Shown here in pieces: positions 11,325-23,309 of a DNA stretch of 47,062 nt. Made by a program: the position numbers and the translations under genes. How positions within the stretch are numbered: the first letter of the stretch is position 1; each line of letters starts with the position of its first letter. The stretch lies in assembly GCA_037447655.1 (NCBI GenBank), contig JBBHKE010000823.1, positions 1 through 47,062 of the forward strand, given 5' to 3'. The stretch comes from Zygnema cylindricum (lineage: Eukaryota; Streptophyta; Zygnematophyceae; Zygnematales; Zygnemataceae). Under the pieces are notes generated by a model. The model was not told where the DNA came from. It searched no databases and saw only the letters and a list, made by a program, of their open reading frames with translations.

Positions 11325-11757
11325 TATAGAAAGAGAGGCCATCAAAGGCCAAATATAAAAAGACAGAAAAAATAAATAGATGACAAAACAAAGAAAAATA
11401 GGCAAGAAGTTTTGTCGTCAAGATGTCCTTTTATAATTGATAAAAAAAACATGTGAGACAAGTGACTTTTATAGAACCGTGAAACAAGAAATGTCGGTTC
11501 GAGGTAGATCTAGGACAAGACGTAACTAATGTGGGTAGAACTAGTTGCCACAAGAGAGTCATGTCTATACTACAAGAGGTATGTACATTCCACTAAGTAT
11601 CGTTCCATACTAAACAAGGTATTGTACATTCCACTACAAAGATCATAACGGCATTTATAAAGTACAATGAAGGATATGTACTCTATAGTAGCGTTTAGGA
11701 TTTTAAGGATGTGAATTTAGACATAAGCTTTAAGAGAGAAAATTAACATTTTCAATA
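11325..11757 (-). repeat. 3' LTR of copia copy 1
   Basis: A 433-bp LTR on the minus strand, next to the polypurine tract at 11758-11768. It matches the 5' LTR at 16246-16707 except for a missing block of about 35 bp around 11550 and scattered substitutions. On the minus strand it begins TATTGAAAATG and ends CTTTCTATA, so the ends are TA...TA rather than the usual TG...CA. A TATAAAA-like site lies near 11470. The outer flank shows no matching target duplication with the other side of the element. Confidence 0.85.
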
Positions 11758-11768
11758 CCCCCCCTCGA
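11758..11768 (-). other. Polypurine tract of copia copy 1
   Basis: On the minus strand ATCGAGGGGGGG directly precedes the 3' LTR. It is the expected plus-strand DNA primer site, and the same tract is at 21810-21820 and 23346-23356 in the other copies. Confidence 0.8.
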
Positions 11769-11779
11769 TTGAAGCATGG

Positions 11780-14700
11780 CTAGTCACGAAGACCGGCGGT
11801 GAAAAGGTGTTGGTGAAGCAAAGGGCGAGGGAGAGGTTTGGTAAGGAAATCGACAAGTTGAGAAGTTGAAGCACAATGAGAGAAAGAGACAGTGCCGTCG
11901 ATGATTTTGTCTCGAGTAAAATGAAATTGAATGTCAATGTGTTTGGTGCGTGTGTGATGAATCGGATTCTTCATAAGTGCTAAAGCTCCTTGAGAATCAC
12001 AAAAAATGGGAGTAGGAGAGGAAGGTGGAAAAGAAAGATATGTGAGAAGGCGGCGGAACCATATGGCTGACTTGGTGGCGGAAGTGCCGGCCATATACTC
12101 GGCTTCGGTGGAGGAGAGGGCAACTGTAGTTTGCTTGCGGGAAGACCAAGAGACAAGGCCGTTACCGAGGGAGAAACAAACACCGGAAATTGAGCGTCGA
12201 TCGTCGGGTTGATTTCCCCAATCCGCATCACAATATCCGAAAATGGAGGTATCCGAGAAGAAGAAAAGAGGGATGGGGAAGAGGAAGGAGGAAAAAAGGA
12301 GAAAGTGAGGTGAAGATGCTTGGTCCCTTGAAGGTATCAGAGTACCCATTTGGCTGCTTGGAGATGAGTAAGCGTGGAACAATGAGAAAATTGTGATAAA
12401 AGACAAATGGAGATGCAAATATCTGGCCTAGTACTAAGCATAGCATACATCAACTTTCCTATAATAGAGCGGTAAAGGGAAGCTACATCCCTTTGGGCAT
12501 TCCTATCGGAGGCTTGTTTGGAAAGAGGAGTATTGGGATCAAGAGGATTAGTTATTGGAATGCAATCAACCATATTAAATTGTTCCAAAAGATCAATGAT
12601 ATAATGTTCCTGATTCATACTAAAAATGCGTTCAGACCTGCGACGTAAAACAGTAATGCCTAGGCAATAATCAAGATCGCCTAAATCCGTCATTGGCCAA
12701 TGTGATGAGAGAATAAGTTTGACTTTGTGTATTTGAGTTTTGCTAGCACCAGCGAGAATCAGTTCATCTACATAAATAATGATAATGATTAAATTGTTTC
12801 CCGTACCTCTAACAAAAATTCCAGGATCTGCACTTATTTCCTTAAATCCTTCTTTTAATAAAACAGAGACTAGCGTTTTATGCCACACACGTGGGGCCTG
12901 CTTGAGGCCATAAATGGATTTTTGTAAGTGACAGACAAGAGATTTTTTACCAATGATGACGAAACCATGCGCTTGATCCATATAGATGTCCTCATCAAGA
13001 CTGCCGTGGAGAAAAGCAGTTTTGACATCAAGTTGTTGAAGCTCCCAATCACGGATGGCGGCCAGAGACAAAATCGTACGAATAGAATCGAATTTTACGA
13101 CAGGAGCAAAGGTTTCGTGGTAATCAACACCTTTCGTTTGTAAGTAACCCTTTGCCACCAGGCGCGCTTTGTAACGTTCGATAGATCCATCAGCAAACCG
13201 TTTGATTTTAAAAACCCATTTTGAACCAATCACGCGGCGATTTGGAGGCAGCGTACAGAGCGTCCAGGTCTTATTTGTCATTAATGATTCGTACTCTTGA
13301 GTAGCCGCAAGGCGCCACATGTCAGCGTCAAGACGTTTTAAAGCAGACGTAAATGTAGGTGGATCGCGGACGTCAGCAAGGTTGGCGTGAGCCAATCTGT
13401 CGCGAATTTTCCCGGTGGGAATTGTCGTACGTGTGCTGTGCCGTACGGAATTTTGTTGAGGTACAATTTCTGGTTCCAAAAAAACAGACGTAGTCGGTGC
13501 AGAATCTGTTGGAGCAAAACGACAACGACTCCAAAAGATCAGACGAGTCGGTGTGGTATTTGTTTGCGGCAAGACGTCGGTCGTTGTCGTTGGAAAAAAT
13601 TCAGATGCCACGTGCGATGGGACAGAATCTGCGAGCGATGAAACAGAATCTGTTTGGAGTACAGGATCGTCTCGGGTGGAAAATTCACTGGAAGTGCCGG
13701 TGGTAGAAAATTTTGAAGAAAAAGAAATAGGAACTGAAAGAATAGGAGATAATTGGGGTGTTAAAGGATTAGATGGAGTGGATGTATCCGGATTAGGAGT
13801 TAGTATATCAGAGGGAAAATCGAGTTTCAGCGGAGTGAGGGGAAAATCAGGGTTTAGTTTACGGATTAGTGGAGTTTCATTAAAAACAACGTCATGCGTG
13901 GTAATAATACGACGCGATGAAGGGCACCAAATGCGATACGCCTTTGAATTTGGGGAATAGCCCACAAAAAATCCTCGAATGGTGCATGCGCCTAATTTGC
14001 CATCTTTATTATTGAGGTCCTTATAATAAGCTTCACTACCAAAAATCCGAAAATGAGACACGTCAGGTTTTTTCCCGTGCCATGCGTCAAACGGAGTTTT
14101 GTTGGGAAGGGCGGAGGTAGGCGACCTATTACGCACATAAGAGGAGGTTAGAACGGCTTCGGCCCAAAACGAATAAGGTAGAGACGCATAATGAAGAATG
14201 GAGCGAGTCATGTCAAGTAGTGTGCGATTTAGCCGTTCGGCATCACCGTTTTGTTTTGGACTATAGGGAGAAGTAGTTTGATAGATTATGCCATATGAGA
14301 GTAAATATTCAGAAAAAAGATTAGACATATACTCTCCCCCATTATCGGTTCTTAATATTTTAATACGAGAAGATAGATGAGTTTCAACAAGAGCTTTGAA
14401 ATGTTGAAAATGAGAAAAATCCTCAGATTTGTGTTTCATAAAATATACATACGTAAAGCGTGAATAATCATCAATGAAGGTAAGAAAATATATCGCACCA
14501 CTCATACTTTCAATACGCATAGGTCCACAAACATCGCTATGGATGAGGTCAAGAGGGGATTGTGAGCGAGAATTGCTATAATGAAAAGGAAGACGTGACA
14601 TTTTGCCAATGACACAACCATTGCAAAAATCAATCTTGCTTTCATTAAAATTGTCAAGCCCAATTACAAGTCCTTTTTGAAGAGAAGCTAAACTAGTTCC

Positions 14701-16263
14701 ATTTAAGTGACCAAAGCGAAGGTGCCACTTATGAAAAACAGACGAGTTAGAAGAAGTAGCTATATTAGCAAAGGCAATGTCTTTAAAAAAATTAAGAACA
14801 TAAAGAGTGCCTAACTTAGTTCCACTACCAATAAGAGTGCGATTAGAGGAATAAAACTGAACATTTGTTTCGGTGATAATGCCATAACTTCCGTTACACA
14901 GGGCGCTACCAGCCGAAAAAAGGTTTTTTTTTAATTCCGGAACAAAGTATACTTTGTCCAAAATTATGGGAAGAGAATCGCTTGTATTGGAGTTAAAGTG
15001 CACCTGTCCAACAAGGCTCGATGTCAGTATCATATTGTTGCCAAGGGAGATTTTTAGAGGAAAAGACAAAGGAACAACATTTGTCAATAATTCAAGCTGG
15101 CAACACATATGATGAGAAGCGCCACTATCAATGAGCAACTCAGAGGTTTTACCTGATGTGGTGAACGCGTACCTATAATCCACAGGCGGAATTGAGGTAG
15201 GTACGGTTTGAGCAGATGCGACAGCCGTGAATGCAGAACCGACAGCTGTAGATGCAAAGCCGCCAGAGTGGTCAGTTAGTCCGGAGGTCGGCGTCAACAG
15301 TGGTACCGGCGAAGGATAAAAATAATTTGGCGCCAGGTACCACGGAGGTGGAGGTCCGTACGGATAATTAAAAGCGGCGTGCGCATGCGCAGGTTGACCG
15401 AAGTGCGTCGTCGCGACATGGGGATTCGCAGGATTTTTTTGGTTCGGATTTTTTGGCGCGACCCCAATCGCACGTTCTTTTTCACGCTTGCGTGCCAACG
15501 CTGGGCACGCATCAACCACGTGGTCCCTTTCGTTGCAGTATTTGCAAAATAGGAGAGATCGTGCAATATTAGACGGTTTCTTGGAAACAAACGTTGTCAC
15601 TGCCACGGCGTCAGTAGTTAAGTCAAGTTTGTTTAATGACAATTTTTTTTCGTTGTGCATCAAACGATTTGTTAGATCTGACAAAGTGACGTGGGATGGG
15701 TCATTGTTGACAATACTGATGAGAGCGTCAAACGAATTTGGTAACCCACCAAAAATTGCACTGATTAAATCTTCATGAATCACGAGATAATTAATGCATT
15801 TTAATTGACTAACAAGTGATTGGACCGCTTGAATGAAGGTCAGCATGGAATCAGTTTTAGATTTTTGTATATTTATGAATTGTCGACGAAGGGCAAGTCG
15901 ATTGGGCCACGTGTTTGTTTCATACGAGGCACATAGAAGCATCCACGCTTCATGAGACTCTGTCGCAAATCGGACAAGGTTCGACACCTGACCGTCCAAA
16001 GAGAGGACAAGTCGAGAAAGTGCAGTGGCGTCCTTTTCGGTCCAAGTGACAACAGCAAGTTGCGTGGTAGCGTAAGTGGCATCGGTGGCCGCAGGAAGGA
16101 CAGGAATAGTGACGGATCCACTGACGTGACCCCAGATTTTTTCAAAAGTAAATAAGTGTTGCACCTGAAATTTCCAATCATAAAAGTTTTTGCCCTGAAA
16201 CTTTGAAATGGAATTGGATACAGACGAAGGGGGAGGCCCATAACCTATAGGAAGAGAGGCCAT
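11780..16263 (-). pseudogene. copia gag-pol polyprotein, nearly intact
   Basis: Encodes the retrotransposon polyprotein. A single frame runs about 1308 codons from the ATG at 16263 to a stop at 12337-12339. Visible in order: Gag (residues ~1-235); zinc knuckle CKYCNERDHVVDAC (~241-254, CX2CX4HX4C); aspartic protease LLIDSGASHH (~378-387); HHCC zinc-binding region (~512-551); integrase with D in HSDVCGP (~577), D in RTDNGGEY (~641) and E in GDAERLNRT (~677), a D-D(35)-E spacing; reverse transcriptase from ~1000. The RT active site reads YVDE (~1165) where copy 2 has the canonical YVDD, a probable catalytic lesion. The stop replaces an Arg codon that copy 2 keeps. The RNase H part (CDADW, STEAEY) continues to 11780 after a further frameshift in a T/C-rich stretch near 12280-12300. 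The start codon lies inside the 5' LTR. Confidence 0.9.
16235..16245 (-). other. Primer-binding site of copia copy 1, half-tRNA type
   Basis: On the minus strand GGTTATGGGCC follows the LTR end directly. It is complementary to the anticodon-loop region of eukaryotic initiator tRNA-Met (GGCCCATAACC), not to a tRNA 3' end. Drosophila copia and yeast Ty5 prime this way with a cut half-tRNA. There is no TGGTATCAGAGC site, the usual plant copia PBS. The site lies inside gag and encodes Gly-Tyr-Gly-Pro. Confidence 0.7.
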
Positions 16264-16707
16264 CAAAGGCCAAAGATAAAAAGACAGGAATAATAAATAG
16301 ATGACAAAACAAAGAAAAATAGGCAGGAAGTTTTGTCGTCAAGATGTCCTTTTGTAATTGATGAAAATACATGTGAGATAAGTGACCTTTATAGAACCGT
16401 GAGACAAGAAATGTCGGTTCGGGGTAGATCTAGGACAAGACGTAACTAATGTGGGTAGAACTAGTTTCGTCAAAGGAATTCTATTGATTGGCGATTCCAC
16501 TGAGAGTCACGTCTATACTACAAGAGGTATGTACATTCCACTAAGTATCGTTCCATACTAAAAAAGGTATTGTACATTTCACTATAAAAATCATAACGTC
16601 ATTTATAAAGTAGAATGAAGTACATGTACTTCTATAGTAGCGTTTAGGATATTTAAGATGTGAATTTAGACATAAGCTTTAAGAGAGAATAATTAACATT
16701 TTCAATA
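16246..16707 (-). repeat. 5' LTR of copia copy 1
   Basis: A 462-bp LTR; minus strand begins TATTGAAAATG and ends TTCCTATA. It contains a TATAAAG promoter-like site on the minus strand near 16391 and, unusually, the gag ATG at 16263-16261, 18 nt before the LTR 3' end. Confidence 0.85.
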
Positions 16708-17261
16708 CGGATGACGTGGCAGAAGAAGACGGAGGAGAAGTGGATTCCTGCCGGTGGGTGGGAGGGGAAAAAGAGGGGGAGGGAAGGTGGAGGAGGGGAG
16801 GGGAAGGGGTAGGGAAGGAAGGAGGGGGAGGGAAGTGGTAGAGGGGAGGGGAGATGGAGGGGAAGGGAAAGGAGGGGAAGGGAGGGTTCACATGGCTGCG
16901 GGCTCTTTCCAGAATATTTGAGAAGCAGAAGCCATCAGACTGCAAAAAAAATTACATCAGACTGCCATCAGACTCCATGGAGGCACTTATTTGAGGAAGC
17001 CATGGAGGAAACTATGGCGTCGTTTGTCTCATCCACAGATACTCATACAACAATTCTGGTGGCCATGGCGGTGCCATGTGTCTGGAGACAGTTCTCTATT
17101 TCGACATTATTTTACGCGTTCCATGTGAGAAACTGTTCTCAGTTTTCTGTTTTGAAATTGTTTTACGCGTTCTCGTGTTCCATGTGAGAACCATTTTTTT
17201 ATTCACATTTCAATCCAGTCACTCGTCAAGACCAAGGTATGCTGTCTTCTTACATCCTTTT
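16708..17261. other. Spacer between head-to-head copia elements
   Basis: Has a purine-rich block (16735-16885, GGGGAGGGGAAGGG type), then a short direct repeat of CATCAGACT phrases (16933-16980) and a repeated TTTTACGCGTTC...TTCCATGTGAGAA phrase (17110-17195). No gene is recognised; it is presumably the host sequence between two independent insertions. Confidence 0.5.
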
Positions 17262-17735
17262 TATTGAAAGAGTTAATTTTTCTCTCTTAAAGCTTTTGTC
17301 TAAATTCACATCATTTAAATCCTAAAACACTTATATAGTAGTATATGTCCTTTATTGTACTTTATAAAAGACGTATGACTCTCTTAGTGGAACGTACATA
17401 CCTCTTGTAGTGTAGATACGATTCTCAGTGCAATCGCCAGTCAACTAAATTAGTCAACTGAATTCTTTTGACATAACTAGATCTACCCACATTAGTTAAT
17501 CCTTGTTTTAGATCTACCTTTAACCGACGTTCTCATTTCGCGGTTCTATAAAAGTCACTTGTCTTACATGTATTATCATCAACTCAAAAAGACACTTTGA
17601 CGACAAACTTCTCGCTTACACTCTCTTGTTTGTCATCTATTTATTTCTTGTCTTTTGGTCATATTTTGTTTTGTCTCTACATATCATCTTTTGTCTTCAT
17701 CTTATTTTTGGCCTCAGATGGCCTCTCCTTCTATA
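17262..17735 (+). repeat. 5' LTR of copia copy 2
   Basis: A 474-bp LTR beginning TATTGAAAGAG and ending CTTCTATA, so TA...TA ends with short inverted termini (TATTGAAAG against TATAGAAGG). A TATAAAA site at 17547-17553 is the likely promoter. The gag ATG at 17718 is inside it. By eye it differs from the LTR at 23357-23846 at roughly fifteen positions plus one 16-bp duplication present only in the latter. Confidence 0.88.
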
Positions 17736-17746
17736 GGTTATGGGCC
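17736..17746 (+). other. Primer-binding site of copia copy 2, half-tRNA type
   Basis: GGTTATGGGCC directly follows the LTR, identical to copy 1. It matches the complement of the initiator tRNA-Met anticodon region and is translated as part of Gag. Confidence 0.7.
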
Positions 17747-18355
17747 TCCCCCTTCGTCTGTATCCAATTCAATTCCAAAGTTTCAGGGCAAAAACTTTTA
17801 TGATTGGAAGTTTCAGGTTCAGCATTTATTTACTTTTGAAAAAATATGGGGACACATCAGTGGAACCGTTACTATTCCTGTCCTTCCTGACGCCGCCAAT
17901 GCAGCCTACGCTACTACGCAACTTGCGATTGCCGCGTGGACTGAAAAAGACGCCACTGCACTTTCTCGACTTGTTCTCTCTCTGGACGGTCAAGTGTCAA
18001 ATCTTGTCCGATCTGCAACAACCTCCATGAAGCGTGGACGCTTCTCCGTGCCGTGTACGAAACGAAATCTTGGCCAAATCGACTTGCTCTTCGTCGACAG
18101 TTCATCAATATCCAAAAATCTAAAACTGACTCCATGCTGACTTTCATTCAAATGCTCCTCACTTTGGTCGACCAGCGCACGCGCACGCCGCATTCAATTA
18201 TCCGTACTGTCCCCCACCTCCGTGGTACCCGACACCAAACTATTTTTACCCTTCTCTGGTACCACCGGGGACACAACCACCCGGATTTACGGAACACTCT
18301 GTCGGTTTTGCATCTACAGCTGTCGGTTCGACATCTACAGCTGTCACACTTGCTC

Positions 18356-18449
18356 AAACTGTACCTCCTTCAATTCCACCGGTGGATTATGGGTACGCCT
18401 TCAAACTGTACCTCCTTCAATTCCACCGGTGGATTATGGGTACGCCTTC
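18356..18449 (+). repeat. 47-bp tandem duplication inside copia copy 2
   Basis: AAACTGTACCTCCTTCAATT and the following 27 bases are repeated exactly once. Because 47 is not a multiple of 3, it shifts the reading frame upstream of the protease. Confidence 0.9.
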
Positions 18450-21400
18450 ACCACGTCAGGTAACATCTCTGAGTGGCTCATTGACAGCGGTGCTTCCCAT
18501 CATATGTGTTGCCATCTTGAATTAATGACAAATGTTGTTCCTTTGTCTATTCCTCTCAAAATCTCTCTTGGCAACAATATGATACTAACATCCGCTATGG
18601 TTGGACAGGTGCATTTTAATCCCAATTCACGCGATTCTCTTCCCATAATTTTGGACAAAGTATACTTTGTCCCAAAATTAAAGAAAAACCTTTTTTCGGC
18701 TGGTAGCGCCCTTTGTAACGGAAATTATGGCATTATCACCGAAACAAATGTTCGATTTTATTCTTCTACTCGCACTTTTATTGGTAGTGGAACTAGATTG
18801 GGCACTCTTTATGTTCTTGATTTTTTTAAAGACATTGCCTTTGCTAATCTAGCAACTTCTTCTACATCTTCTTGCTTCCATAAGTGGCATCTTCGTTTTG
18901 GTCACTTAAATGGACCTAGTTTAGCTTCTCTTCAAAAAGGCCTTGTAATTGGACTTGACAATTTTAATGAAAGTACAATTGATTTTTGCAATGGTTGTAT
19001 CATTGGCAAAATGCCACGTCTTCCCTTTCATTCTAGCAATTCTCGTTCACAATCCCCTCTTGATCTCATCCATAGCGATGTTTGTGGACCCATGCGCATT
19101 GCAAGTATGAGTGGTGCGATATACTTTCTTACCTTCATTGATGACTATTCACGTTTTACGTATGTCTATTTTATGAAAAACAAGTCCGAGGTCTTTTCTC
19201 ATTTTCAACACTTTAAATCTCTTGTCGAAAATCATCTTTCCTCTCGCATTAAAATATTAAGGACCGATAATGGGGGGGAGTATATGTCTAACCTTTTCAA
19301 TGAATTTTTACTTTCACATGGCATTATCCATCAAACTACTTCTCCCTATAGTCCACAACAAAATGGTGACGCCGAACGGCTAAATCGCACACTTCTTGAC
19401 ATGACTCGCTCCATTCTTCATTTTTCTTCCCTACCTTATCCTTTTTGGGCTGAAGCCCTTCTAACCTCCTCTTATGTGCGTAATAGGTCGCCTACCTCCG
19501 CTCTTCCCAACAAAACTCCGTTCGAGGCATGGCACGGGAAAAAACCCAATGTGTCTCATTTTCGGATTTTTGGGAGTGAAGCTTATTATAAGGATCTCAC
19601 TAATAAGGATGGCAAATTAGGCGCACGCGCCATTCGAGGAATTTTTGTGGGTTATTCCCCAAATTCAAAGGCGTATCGCATTTGGTGCCCTTCATCGCGT
19701 CGTATTATTACCACGCGTGACGTTGTCTTTAATGAAACACCACTAATCCGCAAACTAATTCTTGAATTTCCTCTCACTCCATTGAATTTTGATTTTCCCT
19801 CGGAGTTACTAACTCCTAATTAAGATATATCCACTTCATTTAACCCTTTAACACCCCAATTATCCCCTATTCCTTTAGTTGATTCTTTTTCTTCAGATTT
19901 TTCTCTTTCTGGCTCTTCCGGTGAATCCTCTACATGCGACGGTTCTATACTTCAACCAGATGATTCTGTCCCATCGCACGTGGCACCTGAATTTTCTCCA
20001 CCGGTTACTTCTGACGTTTTGCTCCAATTGTCTTCTGCACCGGCTCCGTCTATCATTATAGAACCGACGACGTCACCTGTACTTTCTTCCGGCGATTCAC
20101 TTTTTCCGCCGGCAACTGTACAAAGTGTCGTCCGCCACAGTACGCGCCCTTCAATTCCCACTTGGAAAATCCGCGACAGATTGGCACACGCCAACATCGC
20201 TGACGTTCGCGATCCACCAACATTAAAATCAGCTCTCAAACGACCTGACGCTGACATGTGGCGCCTCGCAACTACTTCTGAGTACGAATCATTAATGACT
20301 AATAACACCTGGACTCTTTGTACCTTGCCGCCGAACCGACGCTCAATTGGTTCAAAATGGGTATTTAAAATCAAACTGTTCGCCGATTGATCTATCGAAC
20401 GGTACAAAGCCCGTCTGGTGGCAAAGGGTTACCTACAAACGGAAGGAGTTGATTTCCATGAAACGTTTGCCCCTGTTGCAAAGTTCGATTCCATTTGTAC
20501 AATTTTATCTCTTGCCGCCATTCATGATTGGGAGCTTCAAAAACTGGATGTACAAACTGATTTTCTCCACGGCAATCTTGATGAGGACATTTTCATGGAC
20601 CAAGCTCTAGGTTTCGTCATCATTGGTAAAGAATCTCTTGTCTGTCATTTACAAAAATCCATATATGGCCTCAAGCAGGCCCCACGTGTGTGGCATAAGA
20701 CACTTGTTTCTGTTTTATTGAAAGAAGGATTTAGAGGAATAAGTGCTGATCCTGGAATTTATGTTAGAGGTACAGGAGACACTTTAATCATTATCATTAT
20801 TTATGTCGATGATCTCATTCTCGCTGGTCCTAGTAAGACAGAAATACAACAAGTCAAATTAATTCTCTCATCACATTGGCCGATGACAGACCTAGATGAC
20901 CTTGATTATTGTCTAGGCATTATAGTTTTGCGTCATAGATCTGCACACATTTTACGTATGAGTAAAGAACATTACATCATTGATCTTTTGGAACAATTCA
21001 ATATGGCTGATTGTCTTCCGGTGACCACCCCTCTTGATCCCAATACTCCCCTTACCAAGTTAGCTTCCGATGGAAATGCCCAAGGAGATATAGCTTCTCT
21101 TTATCGCTCTATTATAGGAAAGTTGATGTATGCTATGCTTCGTACTAGGCTTGATATTTGTATTTCTGTTTGTCTTTTATCGCAATTTTCTCACTGTGCC
21201 ACCCTCACGCACCTCCAAGCCGCCAAACGAGTACTCCGTTACCTTCAAGGGACCAAGCACCTTCACCTCACTTTCTCCTTTTCTTCCCCTTCCTCATCCT
21301 CCCCCATTCGCTCTTCTTCCCCGGATACCTCCATTTATGGTTATTGTGATGCGGATTGGGGTAATCAACCCGACGATCGACGCTCGATTTCCGGTGTTTG

Positions 21401-21901
21401 TTTCTCTATCGGCAACGGTCTTGTCTCTTGGTCTTCCCGCAAGCAAACTATTGTTGCTCTTTCCTCCACCGAAGCCGAGTATATGGCCGGCACCTCCGCT
21501 ACCAAATCGGCCATTTGGTTTCGCCACCTTCTCATTGATCTCTCTTTTCCTCCTTCCTCTCCTACTCCCATATTTTTGTGATTCTCAAGGGGCTTTAGCC
21601 CTTATGAAAAATCCGATTCATCACACTCGCACCAAACACATTGATATTCAATTTCATTTTACTCGAGATAAGATCATTGACGGCACCGTTTCTTTCTCTC
21701 ATTGTGCTACGACTTCTCAACTTGCCGATTTCCTTACCAAACCTCTCCCCCGACCTTTGCTCCATCAACACCGTCTAACCGCCGGTCTTCATGACTAGCC
21801 ATGTTTCAATCGAGGGGGGGTATTGAAAGAGTTATTTTTTCTCTTTTAAAGCTTATGTCTAAATTCACATCTTTTAAATCCTAAAACACTACTATAGTAG
21901 T

Positions 21902-23309
21902 GAAATGCATCCTCCCATTAACATACATGCATAAACAGATGCAATCATTCATCCGCACATTGGCAGAGCAATGATCTGTACACATTCATCCGCACATTGG
22001 CAGAGCAATGATCTGTACACAGACGGAGCAAAATGCATGCACAGATGCATTAAACAACAACTAGAGTTTCATGGAATAATCAACATAAATAAACCTTATG
22101 ACAACAACTAAGGTTTGATGGAATAATCAACATAAACAAACCTTAGGACAAATGCATTAATAATGCATAACAAACAAGCATATACATAATAACACATGAA
22201 TGCATCACACATAAACAAATGTATAATCAAATAATCAATTTATCACTTAAAATGCATGACCTAATCGACAACCCTAAAATACTACATCTTTGGTCCCCAC
22301 TTTTCTAACCAGCATTGATGATTTCCTAATGAAGCTCAAATCTATATATACATTTGTGAGCTGTCAACAAATCGCTACGTGTCAAATTAACCAACGTAAC
22401 TTCCACTAAATATTATTTAACGATAATAACCTACTACGACAAATAATCCTAACTGTAAGTGTACACATGAGAGTCGACCAATTATAAGAGTACACTTGTC
22501 TGCAAGTGCGACACTACATACACATAAATTAAATTGTCGAAACCCTAATTGACCACATAAATAATAAACGCCATAATCAACTCTATTTTATTAATACACA
22601 TAGGACAAACCAATGTTATTCCAAATATTTACAGGTACACAAAATCTCACAAAATCGTATGCTGACTCATGTGGAGTCACTCAACGAAACTCCTCAAATT
22701 TTGTCAAACAATCGGAACGTCCAAAAAAATATCGTTGATTGATTGTTCGCGTCCCAATTCTTGATAAAGAGCGGCGGCCTTTGGCCCGCGGTCCGTAACT
22801 CCTTATTTGGCACCGTTGATTATCGTGTCGCGTGGTCACAAAAAAACCAAACACGCGAGTCGTCAAATATCCCACGACGTCGCGTGGTGAATTCATGTTC
22901 CACTTGTCAAAAATAAACCGTAACTTCCAAATATTTTCCGTACTGACTCTGCGTCGTTTGCAATAAATGCGCCTGTCGCAAATAAAGTACACATGTCCAA
23001 AGAAGATTCTATGTACCGGCGGCGTCCTTTTCATATATCCCACCTGTCGCATTATGTTTTGTACGGCCAGCGTACATTTTTCAAATACTTCGAATATTTT
23101 AAATCATCGTCGGATCGCTTCGCGATCCGCCGTCCATTTCCTAGCGCATTCCGCGCCACTCAATTTGTTCCTTACGTCGCTTTAATTTCACTCGTTCACT
23201 TACTCCCCCAATCCTCAAATCTGTTCAAGCCTCTACAGTAATTCAAATAATTACGTGCACACACAAATACGCGCACGCATGACGAAACTGAATCTTCCTA
23301 AAAACAACA
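21902..23309. mobile_element. 1.4-kb insert splitting the copia 3' LTR
   Basis: AT-rich sequence unrelated to the LTR. It contains a 38-39-bp tandem duplication (ACATTCATCCGCACATTGGC..., about 21944-22020) and a diverged repeat of GGAATAATCAACATAAA (about 22070-22145). A 123-codon minus-strand ORF (22681-23052) has no recognisable domain. No TIRs or LTRs are evident. The insert is bordered by a 127-bp duplication of the copia 3' end (21775-21901 and 23310-23439), too long for an ordinary target duplication. Confidence 0.5.

Larger units (their letters stand above)
11325..16707 (-). mobile_element. Ty1/copia retrotransposon, copy 1 (full length, inactivated)
   Basis: A complete copia element on the minus strand. 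Order on that strand: 5' LTR (16707-16246), primer-binding site (16245-16235), gag-pol (16263-11780), polypurine tract (11768-11758), 3' LTR (11757-11325). The integrase-before-RT order defines Ty1/copia. The gag-pol frame has one stop and one frameshift near its 3' end. The two LTRs differ by substitutions and a ~35-bp gap, so the insertion is not recent. A second copy lies head-to-head at 17262-23846. Confidence 0.92.
17718..21798 (+). pseudogene. copia gag-pol polyprotein, multiply broken
   Basis: Alignment to copy 1 by eye shows these lesions: a one-base loss near 18028 in gag; a deletion of about 440 bp near 18155-18180 that removes the C-terminal half of Gag including the CCHC zinc knuckle; a 47-bp tandem duplication (18356-18449) before the protease; a TAA stop at 19821 after the integrase; a TGA at about 20388 in the RT domain where copy 1 has GGA; and an extra base near 21575 inside RNase H. 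Between lesions the protease DSGASHH, integrase D-D-E, RT active site YVDD (about 20810) and RNase H CDADW/STEAEY remain readable. The start ATG is in the 5' LTR as in copy 1. Confidence 0.88.

Noticed and set aside
22681-23052. 123-codon minus-strand ORF in the copia insert
   Set aside because: Basic, low-similarity composition with no recognised family; not enough to call a gene.
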